Of a stretch of 64,000 nucleotides of DNA, positions 45,497 through 55,058 are shown one piece after another. Position 1 is the first letter of the stretch. Every line of letters starts with the position of its first letter. The DNA comes from an uncultured Alphaproteobacteria bacterium. Its GTDB lineage: Bacteria > Pseudomonadota > Alphaproteobacteria > HIMB59. The stretch is from contig CABWYP010000004.1 of the NCBI GenBank assembly GCA_902509695.1, forward strand, positions 1 through 64,000, written 5' to 3'. Under the pieces are notes generated by a model. That model saw nothing but the letters and a program-made list of their open reading frames with translations. It was not told where the DNA came from and searched no databases. Position numbers and translations under genes: made by a program.

Positions 45497-46768
45497 CTAA
45501 TTTATAAAACCCCCAGCAATTAATGCTGATCCAAATGACGCCTGTGTAGACAACGGAGTCACCAAATCAATATTTAGGATCTTAGACCTAATTTTATTCC
45601 AATTGGTATTGCTCGCACCTCCGCCTACAGTAAAAATTTCCTTGGGATAGCCTCCACCAATTTCTTTTAACCTTTCATAGCAAAGTTTTTCTACATTGGA
45701 TATGCCCTCTAAAACTGCTTGGAAAAAAATAGTTTCAGACTCAGGCCTAGGTTCAAGAATTGCTTTTTTATTTGGATCGTTATAGGGGAATCTTTCACCT
45801 GTTTTCATTAAAGGATAATAGTTTAAACCAGTCAAATTGGAGGGATTTAGACTTTCAGATAATAAATTTATTTTATCTTTAAAAAGATGTTTTAATATAT
45901 TACCTCCTACGTTTGAAGCTCCTCCAGCAAGCCACTTGTCACCTAGTTTATGGCTATAAATTCCATATTCTTTGTTAAATATAGGTTTTTCAGATATGTA
46001 TTTGACAACCAATGAAGAACCTATTGATGTAACTGCTTGTCCAATTTCATTAGCACCAGTTGCAAGGAATGCTGCGATACTATCTGTGGTACCTGCTATA
46101 ACTTCAGCTTTATTGCTAAATCCTAAATTTAAAAGTTCTGAATTTTGTAGAACGTTTAAAGTGGTACCTGGAGTTAAAATTTTTGGTAAAGCAGCTGTGT
46201 CAATAGGAAGATTTGAAATCCAATCTGGCCATTTTTTGTTTAAGCAATCGTATCCTAATTTTAATGAATTATTGTCATCAGAATAATTAAATTCATTTAT
46301 AATTTTTCCAGCAATCCAGTCTGCTTGATGTAAAATTTTATATGATTTGATATCTTTTTTTTTATCTTTAATAATTTTAAGTGCTCTTACTAAGGCGTTG
46401 CTAGAGCTAGAAACAATTGGATGATTATCAGAAACCTTCTCTACTAATTTACTTTCATCAATTGCAGAAGTGTCATTATACATAATAGCATATGATAAAG
46501 GTATTCCCTCATTATCAGACAAAAGAACAGTACCAGAAGTGCCATTTATTGAAATTTTTGAAATTTTATTAATATCAAAATTTTCTTTTAAGTTATTACA
46601 AAGTTTTATAAAAGCTTCCCACCAAATTGTTGGGTCTTGAGAAATTATATTATTTTTTTCTAAAGCTATAGGTATTGGAACTTGGGAATTATAAATTTCT
46701 TTTTTTTCAGAATTTATAATTGATGCTCTTACTCCTGATGTACCAAAGTCAATGCCAAGGAACATCAA
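45497..46768 (-). CDS. FGGY-family carbohydrate kinase, short form
   Basis: 423 residues, shorter than typical (~500). GIDFGTSGVRASI at the start, GTTDSIAAFLATGANE, and the ADP site VGGGASNTNWNKIRSKIL show an intact active site. Second FGGY kinase of the system B run. Substrate not assignable. Overlaps the upstream RhaD-like aldolase by 4 bp. Confidence 0.83.
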   Translation of the reverse strand: MMFLGIDFGTSGVRASIINSEKKEIYNSQVPIPIALEKNNIISQDPTIWWEAFIKLCNNLKENFDINKISKISINGTSGTVLLSDNEGIPLSYAIMYNDTSAIDESKLVEKVSDNHPIVSSSSNALVRALKIIKDKKKDIKSYKILHQADWIAGKIINEFNYSDDNNSLKLGYDCLNKKWPDWISNLPIDTAALPKILTPGTTLNVLQNSELLNLGFSNKAEVIAGTTDSIAAFLATGANEIGQAVTSIGSSLVVKYISEKPIFNKEYGIYSHKLGDKWLAGGASNVGGNILKHLFKDKINLLSESLNPSNLTGLNYYPLMKTGERFPYNDPNKKAILEPRPESETIFFQAVLEGISNVEKLCYERLKEIGGGYPKEIFTVGGGASNTNWNKIRSKILNIDLVTPLSTQASFGSALIAGGFIN

Positions 46769-47793
46769 TTAATAGTCTGTCTATAAATTTCTGCATCCCA
46801 ATTTAGTAATTCATTTTCTTGATCTTGGGTAAAAAATTTTATCTCGTTATCTAATCTTAGTCGTAATAAAATTTCTGTAAAACAATCTATCATTTCACTT
46901 GCGGCATCTATACAGCTGTTAGATTGAAATAAACCATATTTTTCTATGATTAGAAAGGGCGGGAGGTTAATTCCTTTTTTATTCATCTCTATATTAAAAC
47001 TGTTAGCATCATCTGCAGATTTAAAAACAGGTATCCCTGGACCCAAGAAGATTACATGATCTGGATAAAGAGATTTAGAAAAAATATTTATTAATTTTTG
47101 ATCAGATGTGCAATATATACTATATTTTTCAGTGTTTTTAAGTACATACCCTGAAACGTCAACCTCACCCTCTTTATCATAAACGGGGAAAGTATCATTA
47201 TAATATAAACTGTCTAATTCATTATGAATGTTAATAAGAAGTTCATAGGTTTTTTCAAGATTATCTCCGGCTACTATTAACCCATGATTTTCTAAAATAA
47301 TAATTTGGGTATCGCTGTTTATTAAACTTTTCATTCTGTTAGTAAGAGGTACGCCCGGTCTTATATAAGGCACAAATGCTATATCTTTGCCAAGCTGCTC
47401 TTTTAATAATTTTTCTGAATTTGTATATACTGCATTAGCAATAGTAGAAGTAGAATGAACATGTAAGACATATTTAAATTTAATCAATGCGTGGAAAGAA
47501 GTTTCTGTAGAAGGTCGGAGATCATTTGTGGATATAATGTCTTCAACAAAATTATCATCAATCTCATCATTAATTTTTTTTTGAATTGATTTGAGATTTA
47601 CCTCTACAAAAATATCTTTATTTAAAGAGTCTTGAAGCCATGTACCAGAGGCTTTTATATACATACTATCATTGATTTTAATAGAAGTATTTCCTCCTGC
47701 TGCTTGAACTAAGTTTTTATTTGAACCAAGTTTGAATGAAATTTCTTTAAATTTTTGAAGTTCTTCTTCTATAGAAGAATTAATATTTACCAT
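46765..47793 (-). CDS. Class II aldolase, RhaD-type stand-alone domain
   Basis: 342 residues: NLVQAAGGNTSIK, zinc His residues in VLHVHSTS and LENHGLIVAG, PYIRPGVPLT, and YPDHVIFLGPG. It matches the aldolase half of the 676-residue fusion at 30596 but has no SDR; an SDR is encoded separately at 43883. Expected to cleave a ketose-1-phosphate to DHAP and an aldehyde. Overlaps the next aldolase by 14 bp. Confidence 0.8.
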   Translation of the reverse strand: MVNINSSIEEELQKFKEISFKLGSNKNLVQAAGGNTSIKINDSMYIKASGTWLQDSLNKDIFVEVNLKSIQKKINDEIDDNFVEDIISTNDLRPSTETSFHALIKFKYVLHVHSTSTIANAVYTNSEKLLKEQLGKDIAFVPYIRPGVPLTNRMKSLINSDTQIIILENHGLIVAGDNLEKTYELLINIHNELDSLYYNDTFPVYDKEGEVDVSGYVLKNTEKYSIYCTSDQKLINIFSKSLYPDHVIFLGPGIPVFKSADDANSFNIEMNKKGINLPPFLIIEKYGLFQSNSCIDAASEMIDCFTEILLRLRLDNEIKFFTQDQENELLNWDAEIYRQTIN

Positions 47794-48421
47794 ATGACTT
47801 TATTGCCTCAACTATAAGCTTCATATATTTACTTTCTACAAGTTTGGGTTTACCATTTATTCTTGCAATTGTAATCTGTTTACAAAGTATCTCAAATTCT
47901 TCTGTTAAAAACATGGCTTCTTCCAAGTCTTTACCACAAGAAATGGTTCCATGATTTGCTAAAAGACAGGCCTTCCTATCTTTTAAAGCCTTTAGAGCGG
48001 CCTTAGACAATTCCTTTGTGCCTGGAGGGGCGAAAGTTGAACATTTAATAGTATCACCGCCCATAAAACCAATCATGTAATGATAAGGTTTAATGTCTTT
48101 TCTTAAAATTGACATCCCAGACCCATACGCAGGATGATTATGAACAACAACATTGAACTCTTTTCTATTTTTTAAAATATCTAAATGGAAAATCCACTCA
48201 CTAGACGGCTTCCAGATTCCTTGATATTTACCATTATTATCAACAAAAACGATATCTTTTGCTTTCATACCTTCATAGGAGACTCCCGAAGGGGTAATAA
48301 GCATACCGTCTTTCCATCTAACACTAATATTTCCAGCTTTACCTTGATTTAATCCTTTTTTCTCAAGTGTTAGGCATGCTTTAATTATATTTTCTCTTAC
48401 TTGTTTTTCTTTTTTATTCAT
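47780..48421 (-). CDS. Class II aldolase/adducin family protein, FucA/AraD-like
   Basis: 213 residues, the normal size for L-fuculose-phosphate aldolase or L-ribulose-5-phosphate 4-epimerase: GKAGNISVRWKDGMLITPSG, zinc site VVHNHPAYGSG, and LLANHGTISCG. Aldolase and epimerase members share these motifs, so I cannot tell which reaction. It is adjacent to a second, longer aldolase-family protein. Confidence 0.8.
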   Translation of the reverse strand: MNKKEKQVRENIIKACLTLEKKGLNQGKAGNISVRWKDGMLITPSGVSYEGMKAKDIVFVDNNGKYQGIWKPSSEWIFHLDILKNRKEFNVVVHNHPAYGSGMSILRKDIKPYHYMIGFMGGDTIKCSTFAPPGTKELSKAALKALKDRKACLLANHGTISCGKDLEEAMFLTEEFEILCKQITIARINGKPKLVESKYMKLIVEAIKSYGKY

Positions 48422-48431
48422 CGTTTCCTTT

Positions 48432-49472
48432 CTAACAAATCTTATTAATTAAATCTTTATTCTCTAAATAGTTTTTTAAATCCTCTGCTATTACTTGAGC
48501 CGCGTAATAAACCGTCTTAATTGAAGCTCCAGCGATATGAGGCGTTAAAGTAACATTATCTTGAGATCTTAAAGCATGATCTTTTGGAAGGGGTTCTATT
48601 TCAAATGTATCTAGTGCTGCCCCGCCCAAGTGTCCACTTTTTAGATGTTTTAATAATGCATCATAATCAACAAGAGGGCCTCTTGCTGTATTAATAAAAT
48701 AAGATCCTTTTTTCATATTTTTAAATTCTAAATCTGCAAAAAATTTTTCTGTTTCTTTTGTAACCCTTGCGTGGATTGATATTACATCAGAGCTTGATAT
48801 CAGCTCATCTTTAGAAACTTTATTTATATTATTTTTTTTATCAATTTCATCCTCTTCTACATATGGGTCACTAAAAATTATCTTACAACCAAATGGTATA
48901 AGTAAGTCTCTTACTTTTTTTCCAATATGACTATATCCAACTAAGCCAATAGTTAGTTCTGATAATTCTCTGCCTGTAATATCAAATCTATAAAGGTCTC
49001 CTCTCCATTCTCCTTTGACCATACTTTGATGACCTTTAGTTACTAATCTTGTTTCAGATAATATAGAAGCGATCGTAAATTCAGCTACCGCTGATGCATT
49101 TCTGCCGGGGGCATTTACAACAGTAATATTATTTTTTTTACAAGCTTCGATATCAATATTTACTGGCCCACCTCTTGATACACCTATAAATTTTAAATTT
49201 GGAATTTTACTTAAAATACATTCAGTGATAGGCGCTAAATCAGTAATTAAGATTTCATTATTTTGAACTGTATTAATGACATCTTCTTCAGAACCAAAAT
49301 ATTCCTTAATTTTGGAAAATTCCTCAGTCCCATAATCATTGTGAAATGGGCCGTCTGGCCATTCAATATCTTTTTTTATAAATTGAAGATCATATCCATT
49401 TAGTTTTTTTGAAATTACCTCCTCAAAAATGTCAGATTTCATAAAACGATCGCCATAAATGCTAATTTTCAT
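48432..49472 (-). CDS. D-2-hydroxyacid dehydrogenase family protein
   Basis: 346 residues: NAD-binding GLVGYSHIGKKVRDLL, catalytic Arg in HARVTKET, Glu in ALDTFEIEPLP, and His in TPHIAGAS. Resembles SerA/glyoxylate-reductase-type enzymes without an ACT domain. In this operon it may oxidise or reduce a small hydroxyacid formed after aldol cleavage. Overlaps the FGGY kinase by 4 bp. Confidence 0.83.
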   Translation of the reverse strand: MKISIYGDRFMKSDIFEEVISKKLNGYDLQFIKKDIEWPDGPFHNDYGTEEFSKIKEYFGSEEDVINTVQNNEILITDLAPITECILSKIPNLKFIGVSRGGPVNIDIEACKKNNITVVNAPGRNASAVAEFTIASILSETRLVTKGHQSMVKGEWRGDLYRFDITGRELSELTIGLVGYSHIGKKVRDLLIPFGCKIIFSDPYVEEDEIDKKNNINKVSKDELISSSDVISIHARVTKETEKFFADLEFKNMKKGSYFINTARGPLVDYDALLKHLKSGHLGGAALDTFEIEPLPKDHALRSQDNVTLTPHIAGASIKTVYYAAQVIAEDLKNYLENKDLINKIC

Positions 49473-51031
49473 TTGTCTGTTTTCCTTGAATCAAATAAAG
49501 AATTCCAAAATGGATCCGCATTTTGGTATCCTTTCTTATATGTAGTAAAAGCATTATCATATTTAGCTGATAAATCCTTGTCATAACTTTCAATTTCATT
49601 CAAATAAGGCTCTACCCAATGCTTATTAGAATCTTCATACTCTTTAAAATGATTAAGAGCTAGCAATCCAACAATACAAGCACCAGCTGCTCCTTGTTCA
49701 CTATTATTTATTACTTGTGTTTGATTTTGGGTTACGGCACCAACAATTTTTCTCACTAAATTACTTTTACTAGCTCCACCAGTTAGTCTTAAAAGTTCTA
49801 AGTCAGCTCCAAATTCTGTGTAACAATCCCTACATGCATAGGCTAGACCCTCATACAAAGATCTTACTAAGTCGTATGTTGAAGTTGTAGTATTTAATCC
49901 TAAGTATTGGGCTTGAGCTTTAACATTAACAAAAGGTCCTCTTTCTCCATTTGGTGAAATAAATGGATGATAAAATATTTTTGCTGGGCTAGCTTTAGCA
50001 GCCTCTCTCTCAAAAATTTCAAGTATTTTTTCTTTATCTGTAGTTGTATTTGAATAATCACCTATGATGGTTGAAAAGATATCAATTAACCAGTCTGTAT
50101 TTAGTGAGGCTACCATATTAGATACCATTTTTGCATTTGCACTTGAGCCAGAAATTGGAAGTGTATATCCTAATTGTTTAGTTGGATCAGCTTTTTTATT
50201 GTCAAAGTCGACAAAAATATGTATTCCAGCTGTTCCTAATATTGTACATCCAATTTTTTTATTTTTATCTACAAATCCACTTCCGATACCCGCACACACT
50301 ACATCTACTGGAGCTAATATAATTGGCAATCCTTCTTTTATACCTATTGCTTTAGAGGCCTCATTGCCTAGTTTGCCAATATATTTTGTACTATCTATCA
50401 TCGTTGGTTGTTTTTTTTTCATGTCATTAAAATTGAGTATTTCTAAAATTTGATCATCATATTTTCTTGTTACTGGAGAGCCCCATGTCATATTACCCTC
50501 ACCAATATCTGTATAGACCTCACCTGTCATTTTATAAAATATCCAGTCTTTACATCGTAGAACTTTATCAATTTGTTTAAATCTATCTGGTTCATAAAGA
50601 TGAGTGTGAAACATCTGTCCTGTTTGCATAGATGGATTAAGTCCGGTTTGGGTAATAGAGGTTATTTGAGCACCTATTCCATTATTTCTCCACTCATCTA
50701 TTAACTCTCCTGATCTACCATCTAGCCATAAAGCAGCATCACCGACTGGATTTTGTGATTTATCTATGGGCCAACTTCCATCACCTTGACCAGTAATACA
50801 AATTGCGATGATATTATTAGTAAGATCTCCAATTTTTAACTTAAGTTTGGAAAAAGACTGCACAACATTTGACCAAGTTTCATCTAAATTTTGTTCTGCT
50901 CTATTACCCTTTCTGTAATAAACTTTATTAGGAACTGAAGCTGACTCTATGATCTTACCCTCTAAAGTAAAAGCAACAAATTTTATGAGAGATGTACCTG
51001 CATCTAGTCCTACAATAATTTCTCTAGACAT
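49469..51031 (-). CDS. FGGY-family carbohydrate kinase (system B, long form)
   Basis: 520 residues: GLDAGTSLIKFVAF, WLDGRSGELID, APVDVVCAGIGSG, and LTGGASKSNLVRKIVG. Overall look is that of the EryA/LyxK-type polyol or L-xylulose kinases, but this is by eye. First catabolic gene after the transporter genes in the system B run; overlaps the ATPase gene by 1 bp. Confidence 0.83.
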   Translation of the reverse strand: MSREIIVGLDAGTSLIKFVAFTLEGKIIESASVPNKVYYRKGNRAEQNLDETWSNVVQSFSKLKLKIGDLTNNIIAICITGQGDGSWPIDKSQNPVGDAALWLDGRSGELIDEWRNNGIGAQITSITQTGLNPSMQTGQMFHTHLYEPDRFKQIDKVLRCKDWIFYKMTGEVYTDIGEGNMTWGSPVTRKYDDQILEILNFNDMKKKQPTMIDSTKYIGKLGNEASKAIGIKEGLPIILAPVDVVCAGIGSGFVDKNKKIGCTILGTAGIHIFVDFDNKKADPTKQLGYTLPISGSSANAKMVSNMVASLNTDWLIDIFSTIIGDYSNTTTDKEKILEIFEREAAKASPAKIFYHPFISPNGERGPFVNVKAQAQYLGLNTTTSTYDLVRSLYEGLAYACRDCYTEFGADLELLRLTGGASKSNLVRKIVGAVTQNQTQVINNSEQGAAGACIVGLLALNHFKEYEDSNKHWVEPYLNEIESYDKDLSAKYDNAFTTYKKGYQNADPFWNSLFDSRKTDK

Positions 51032-52164
51032 TATAAGCCGTTTAAAATTACTTCTTCAGTGTTTATGTCAAAGATATTAATCGACTCGGCGGGAAATTTT
51101 AATTTTACATTAGAGCTAGGTTGAAAATCTCTATCCGCAACCCCAATAATTGAGGATCCATTAATTTCAATACCTATATGAACTTGGTCTCCTAGCCAGT
51201 GGTACGAGGAACTCTCTGCTGCCCCTTCAAAATTAGAATTTTCTTGATTAAAAAATATTTTATGTGGCCTTATACCAAGAGTAATCATTTGTTCATTAGA
51301 AATTTTACTTAAACTATCTTTGCTTAAGTTTTCAATATCAAAATTTATAGAAAATGTTTTTTGATTTATTTCATTTAAAATATCAAATTTAAGCTCACTA
51401 TCATTTTTATTAATTCTTGCTTGAAGAATATTCATAGGAGGCTCTCCAATAAAAGATGCCACAAATACATTTGATGGTTTTGCACTTATATCATAGGGTG
51501 AGGCTAGTTGTTTCAGGTCTCCATTTTCCATGACTGCTATTTTATCGGCTAAAGCAACAGCCTCAGTTTGATCATGGGTAACAAAAATAACAGTCTTTTT
51601 ATTATGTTGAATGAAATCCTTAACTCTTGCTCTAAGCACTGCTCTAAGTTGTGGTTCTAATTGAGACATGGGCTCATCTAATAATAATGCATCAGAGTCT
51701 CTTACTAGTGCTCTAGCTAAGCTCACTCTTTGTTGCTGTCCTCCAGATATAGAGGGAGGATATCGATCAAGAATATCAGTGATTTCAAGCAATTCTGACA
51801 CTTCATTGACCTTCGATTCTACATTTTCTTTTGATATTTTTTCCCTCATTAAACTGAAAGCTATATTGTCCCTGATGGTTAGAGGGGGATAAAGAGCATA
51901 GCCCTCAAAAGCCATGGCAACATTTCTATTTGCAGGTTTTAAATCGTTAACAATTTTTTCTCCAATTTTAATTTGACCCGATGTTACAGTTTCAAATCCT
52001 GCAATCATTCTTAATGTTGTTGTTTTTCCACAGCCAGAGGATCCCAACAATGCCAATATCTCTCCATCCTCCAAATTAAGATTAAAGTCATTTACAGCTT
52101 TAACATCCTTATCTGTTTTGGATCTAAAAACCTTATTTAAATTTTCTAAAACTACTTTTGCCAA
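51031..52164 (-). CDS. Sugar ABC transporter ATPase, canonical half (system B)
   Basis: 377 residues: Walker A GSSGCGKTTTLRM, signature ISGGQQQRVSLARALV, Walker B ALLLDEPM, switch FVTHDQTEAVALAD, and a TOBE domain (GIRPHKIFF). The catalytic Glu and His are intact; the D-loop reads SQLEPQLR instead of SxLDxxLR. Together with the next gene it likely forms an asymmetric ATPase heterodimer, as in the GlpS/GlpT glycerol importer type. Confidence 0.9.
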   Translation of the reverse strand: MAKVVLENLNKVFRSKTDKDVKAVNDFNLNLEDGEILALLGSSGCGKTTTLRMIAGFETVTSGQIKIGEKIVNDLKPANRNVAMAFEGYALYPPLTIRDNIAFSLMREKISKENVESKVNEVSELLEITDILDRYPPSISGGQQQRVSLARALVRDSDALLLDEPMSQLEPQLRAVLRARVKDFIQHNKKTVIFVTHDQTEAVALADKIAVMENGDLKQLASPYDISAKPSNVFVASFIGEPPMNILQARINKNDSELKFDILNEINQKTFSINFDIENLSKDSLSKISNEQMITLGIRPHKIFFNQENSNFEGAAESSSYHWLGDQVHIGIEINGSSIIGVADRDFQPSSNVKLKFPAESINIFDINTEEVILNGL

Positions 52165-53253
52165 TTACTCTAAATTCCTTTTTGTTTCAACATCAAAAAA
52201 GTAAGACCTTTCATCCAAAAATGAAATATATAATTTATTGTTTTCATTAATGAGCCTTGACTCTTCTTCTGTCATTGAGCATAACAATTCAAGACCGCTT
52301 TTTAATTTGACCAAAAAAACTATTCTCAAATTTAATGGTGTTTTAGTTCTAAATTCAACCTCAATTGATTCATCTGAGGGCTCATTTGATAAAATGATAT
52401 CTTCAGGACGAATACCCACTATGCACCTACAATCTTGGATGTTAGTTTTACGTTTAAGTTTAAATTTTTCTCCATCGGCATCAACAAATAACAAGTTGCC
52501 CTCTTTTTTGACTGATGCAGTAAAATTATTGATTGTAGGGTCACCAAAAAGTTTTGCTGTTGTTAAAGATGAGGGATTTAGATAAATATTTTTTGGTGTG
52601 TCTATATCATTAAACTTGCCATCATATAAGACTGCTATCTTATCACCTAAAGCCATAGCCTCTCTAAAATCTTGGGTTACATAGATTACTGTTGTGTTAA
52701 ATTCCTTCAAAACTCTTGGTAGCTCAAGCCTCATTTCAAACCTAATCTTTGCATCAACATTTCTCAAAGGATCGTCTAATAAAACAACTGAAGGTTTGCT
52801 AATTAGACTTCTGGCCAATGACGTTCTTTGCTTTTGACCATTTGATAATTCTTTTGGAAATTGGGTTAGAACATGTTCTATTTTTAAAAGACTAGCTACT
52901 TCTTTAACTTTTTGGTCAATTTCATCATCAGGAATATTCTTATTATTTGCTCTTAGTGGGCTTGCGATATTGTCATATGCCTTCATATGAGGGTAAAGAG
53001 CAAAGTTTTGAAAGGCCATGGATATATCTCTCTCTTCTGGTTGGAATTCATTGATAACTTGACTATTCATTTCAATTTCACCGTTATCCAACAACATAAT
53101 CCCAGACAAAAGCCTTAATAAGACAGTCTTTCCAGATCCAGATGGTCCAAAAACTACAAAAAATTCACCCTTGTCAATTTTTGCATTTAAATTTGATATA
53201 ACCTTGTCGTCTTTAAAACTTTTGGATAAATTTTCTAAAGTTAAATAAGACAT
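52165..53253 (-). CDS. Sugar ABC transporter ATPase, degenerate half (system B)
   Basis: 362 residues: Walker A GPSGSGKTVLLRLL is intact, but the signature is LSNGQKQR (usual LSGGQ), Walker B ends VLLDDPL (catalytic Glu replaced by Asp), and the switch is YVTQDFREAMAL (His replaced by Gln). A TOBE-like C-terminus (GIRPEDIIL) remains. ATP binding is plausible; hydrolysis at its own Walker B is doubtful. One base from the canonical ATPase gene. Confidence 0.88.
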   Translation of the reverse strand: MSYLTLENLSKSFKDDKVISNLNAKIDKGEFFVVFGPSGSGKTVLLRLLSGIMLLDNGEIEMNSQVINEFQPEERDISMAFQNFALYPHMKAYDNIASPLRANNKNIPDDEIDQKVKEVASLLKIEHVLTQFPKELSNGQKQRTSLARSLISKPSVVLLDDPLRNVDAKIRFEMRLELPRVLKEFNTTVIYVTQDFREAMALGDKIAVLYDGKFNDIDTPKNIYLNPSSLTTAKLFGDPTINNFTASVKKEGNLLFVDADGEKFKLKRKTNIQDCRCIVGIRPEDIILSNEPSDESIEVEFRTKTPLNLRIVFLVKLKSGLELLCSMTEEESRLINENNKLYISFLDERSYFFDVETKRNLE

Positions 53254-53255
53254 GT

Positions 53256-54110
53256 TTATCCTTTAATCGCACCGAGGCTTAGTCCTTGAACGAGATATTT
53301 TTGAATAAATAGTGCTAAAATTAAAGTAGGTAAAACAGAAACAACAATACCACAAGCAATTAAACCATATGGAATTGCACTGGCGGTAATGAAGGCTAAC
53401 GCGCCAACTGTAACTGGTTGGATTTGACTCGAGCCCAAGATAAGAGCAAAAACAAAATTGTTCCAAGCATAAATAAAACAAAGAAGTGATGCGGCAGCTA
53501 TGCCTGGCTTAGCAAGGGGAATTGAAATTCTCCAAAAAGATTGAAACCATGAATGCCCATCTAAGCGATATGCGTACTCAATATCAGGGCTAATATCCTC
53601 AAAGTAACCCCTAACTATCCATAGTAGTAATGGCAGAGTAATTAATTGATAAACCCAAATTAAAGCAAAATAACTATCGTAAAGACCAATTTTTGAAAAA
53701 TATAAATTTAAAGGAAGTATAATCAAAAGAGCGGGAGCAAATCTAAAACTTAAAAGTGTGAATGCAATATCCTCACCTCCTTTAAATTTATATCTTGCAA
53801 AAGCGTAAGCTGCAGGAACCCCAAGCAATAGGGTTACTGAAACTGAACCTACAGAAAGTATCGCACTGTTAATTAAATTTTGTTTAAAAAAAATGTACAT
53901 TGTGGCAAAACCCTCTATAGCAAGTTCTCCTTCCCACAATGCGACGTAATTTTTTAGAGTAGGTTCATAAAACAATGCAGGTACTTTTCTTAAAATTTCG
54001 TCATTTGTCATAAATGACATATTAAATACCCAAGCTATAGGAAAGAGAAAAAACATGATTATAGCTACATAAGCAAAAAATTTGAGGATACTCCAAATAT
54101 TTATGGTCAT
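53256..54110 (-). CDS. ABC transporter permease, MalG-type (system B)
   Basis: 284 residues, six helices. EAA-loop region EYAYRLDGHSWFQSFWRISI and C-terminus VQGLSLGAIKG. Contacts the ATPases and pairs with the upstream MalF-type permease (4-bp overlap). The plus and minus short ORFs inside are shadows. Confidence 0.9.
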   Translation of the reverse strand: MTINIWSILKFFAYVAIIMFFLFPIAWVFNMSFMTNDEILRKVPALFYEPTLKNYVALWEGELAIEGFATMYIFFKQNLINSAILSVGSVSVTLLLGVPAAYAFARYKFKGGEDIAFTLLSFRFAPALLIILPLNLYFSKIGLYDSYFALIWVYQLITLPLLLWIVRGYFEDISPDIEYAYRLDGHSWFQSFWRISIPLAKPGIAAASLLCFIYAWNNFVFALILGSSQIQPVTVGALAFITASAIPYGLIACGIVVSVLPTLILALFIQKYLVQGLSLGAIKG

Positions 54111-54997
54111 TGAAGTAGCTCTCCCTTAGTTTTGATTTTTAATTTGTGCCATTGTTGAACAAAAACATGACATAAAAAATAACAAATTGCCCACAAAACA
54201 ACCATCATAGCAGCTGCTTTTCCTATATTTGTGTACTGAAATGTTTGAAGATAAGCAGACACTTGAAAAACCATACTACTTTCGCCTGGTCCTCCCTGAG
54301 AAAGGGCATAAATAATATCAAACTGTTGAATGCTTTCTAATAGTCTAAATAAAGAAGCAGTTAAAATAAAAGGAAATAACATTGGAAGAGTAATTCTAAA
54401 AAATTTGTAATACTCTGGCACGCCATCTAACTCCGCTGCCTCAAAAGGCTGTCTAGGAAGTGATCTGAGGCCTGCAAGAAGTAAGATCATAATAAAAGGT
54501 GTAAATACCCATACATCAACCATGATCAAAGTAAATAAAACAGTATTTGGGTGACTAGCCCAAGTAAAACCATCTAGACCAATAAATGACAAAAGGTAGT
54601 TTACGACACCAAAGTTTGGATTAATTAATAATCTCCAAATCAACGATGCAAGAGCAGGCGCTATCATGAGAGGAAGAACTAATAAAACACCTAAGGTATT
54701 GTTTAACCAATTACGCTTTGCCAATAATAAAGCTATTCCTAATCCAAGCAAAAGCTCGATGATGATTGTAAAAAAAGTATAAGTTAAAGAAACTTTTATA
54801 GTATTCCAAAAAGAGGGGTCAGTGAAAATATTTACATAATTGTCAAACCAAATAAAACCCTTCATATGAGGCATTTTTAAGTTGTATCTTTGGAGTGAAT
54901 AATAAACTGCTGTAAAGAAAGGAATGAGTATTCCAACACAAACTAATAGAGCAGGTAAAGTGAGAACGTAAGGAAAGAGTTTCCGATTAATTTTCAT
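54107..54997 (-). CDS. ABC transporter permease, MalF-type (system B)
   Basis: 296 residues, six helices. EAA loop EAAELDGVPEYYKFFRITLP, and ALSQGGPGESSMVFQVSAYL near the C-terminus. Follows the binding-protein gene after a 61-bp gap that contains a hairpin. Confidence 0.9.
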   Translation of the reverse strand: MKINRKLFPYVLTLPALLVCVGILIPFFTAVYYSLQRYNLKMPHMKGFIWFDNYVNIFTDPSFWNTIKVSLTYTFFTIIIELLLGLGIALLLAKRNWLNNTLGVLLVLPLMIAPALASLIWRLLINPNFGVVNYLLSFIGLDGFTWASHPNTVLFTLIMVDVWVFTPFIMILLLAGLRSLPRQPFEAAELDGVPEYYKFFRITLPMLFPFILTASLFRLLESIQQFDIIYALSQGGPGESSMVFQVSAYLQTFQYTNIGKAAAMMVVLWAICYFLCHVFVQQWHKLKIKTKGELLQ

Positions 54998-55005
54998 TAT
55001 AGATA

Positions 55006-55042
55006 TTCTACACCGCTTTATAAAAAATAAAACGGTGTAGAA
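55006..55042 (-). terminator. Intercistronic hairpin after binding-protein gene B
   Basis: Arms ttctacaccg and cggtgtagaa (10 bp) flank an AT-rich loop that can extend the stem. It lies between the SBP stop (55059) and the permease start (54997). No U-tract follows, so transcript stabilisation or partial termination is more likely than full termination. It mirrors the hairpin at 37281. Confidence 0.55.
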
Positions 55043-55058
55043 ATTAAGGAGGTTATTA

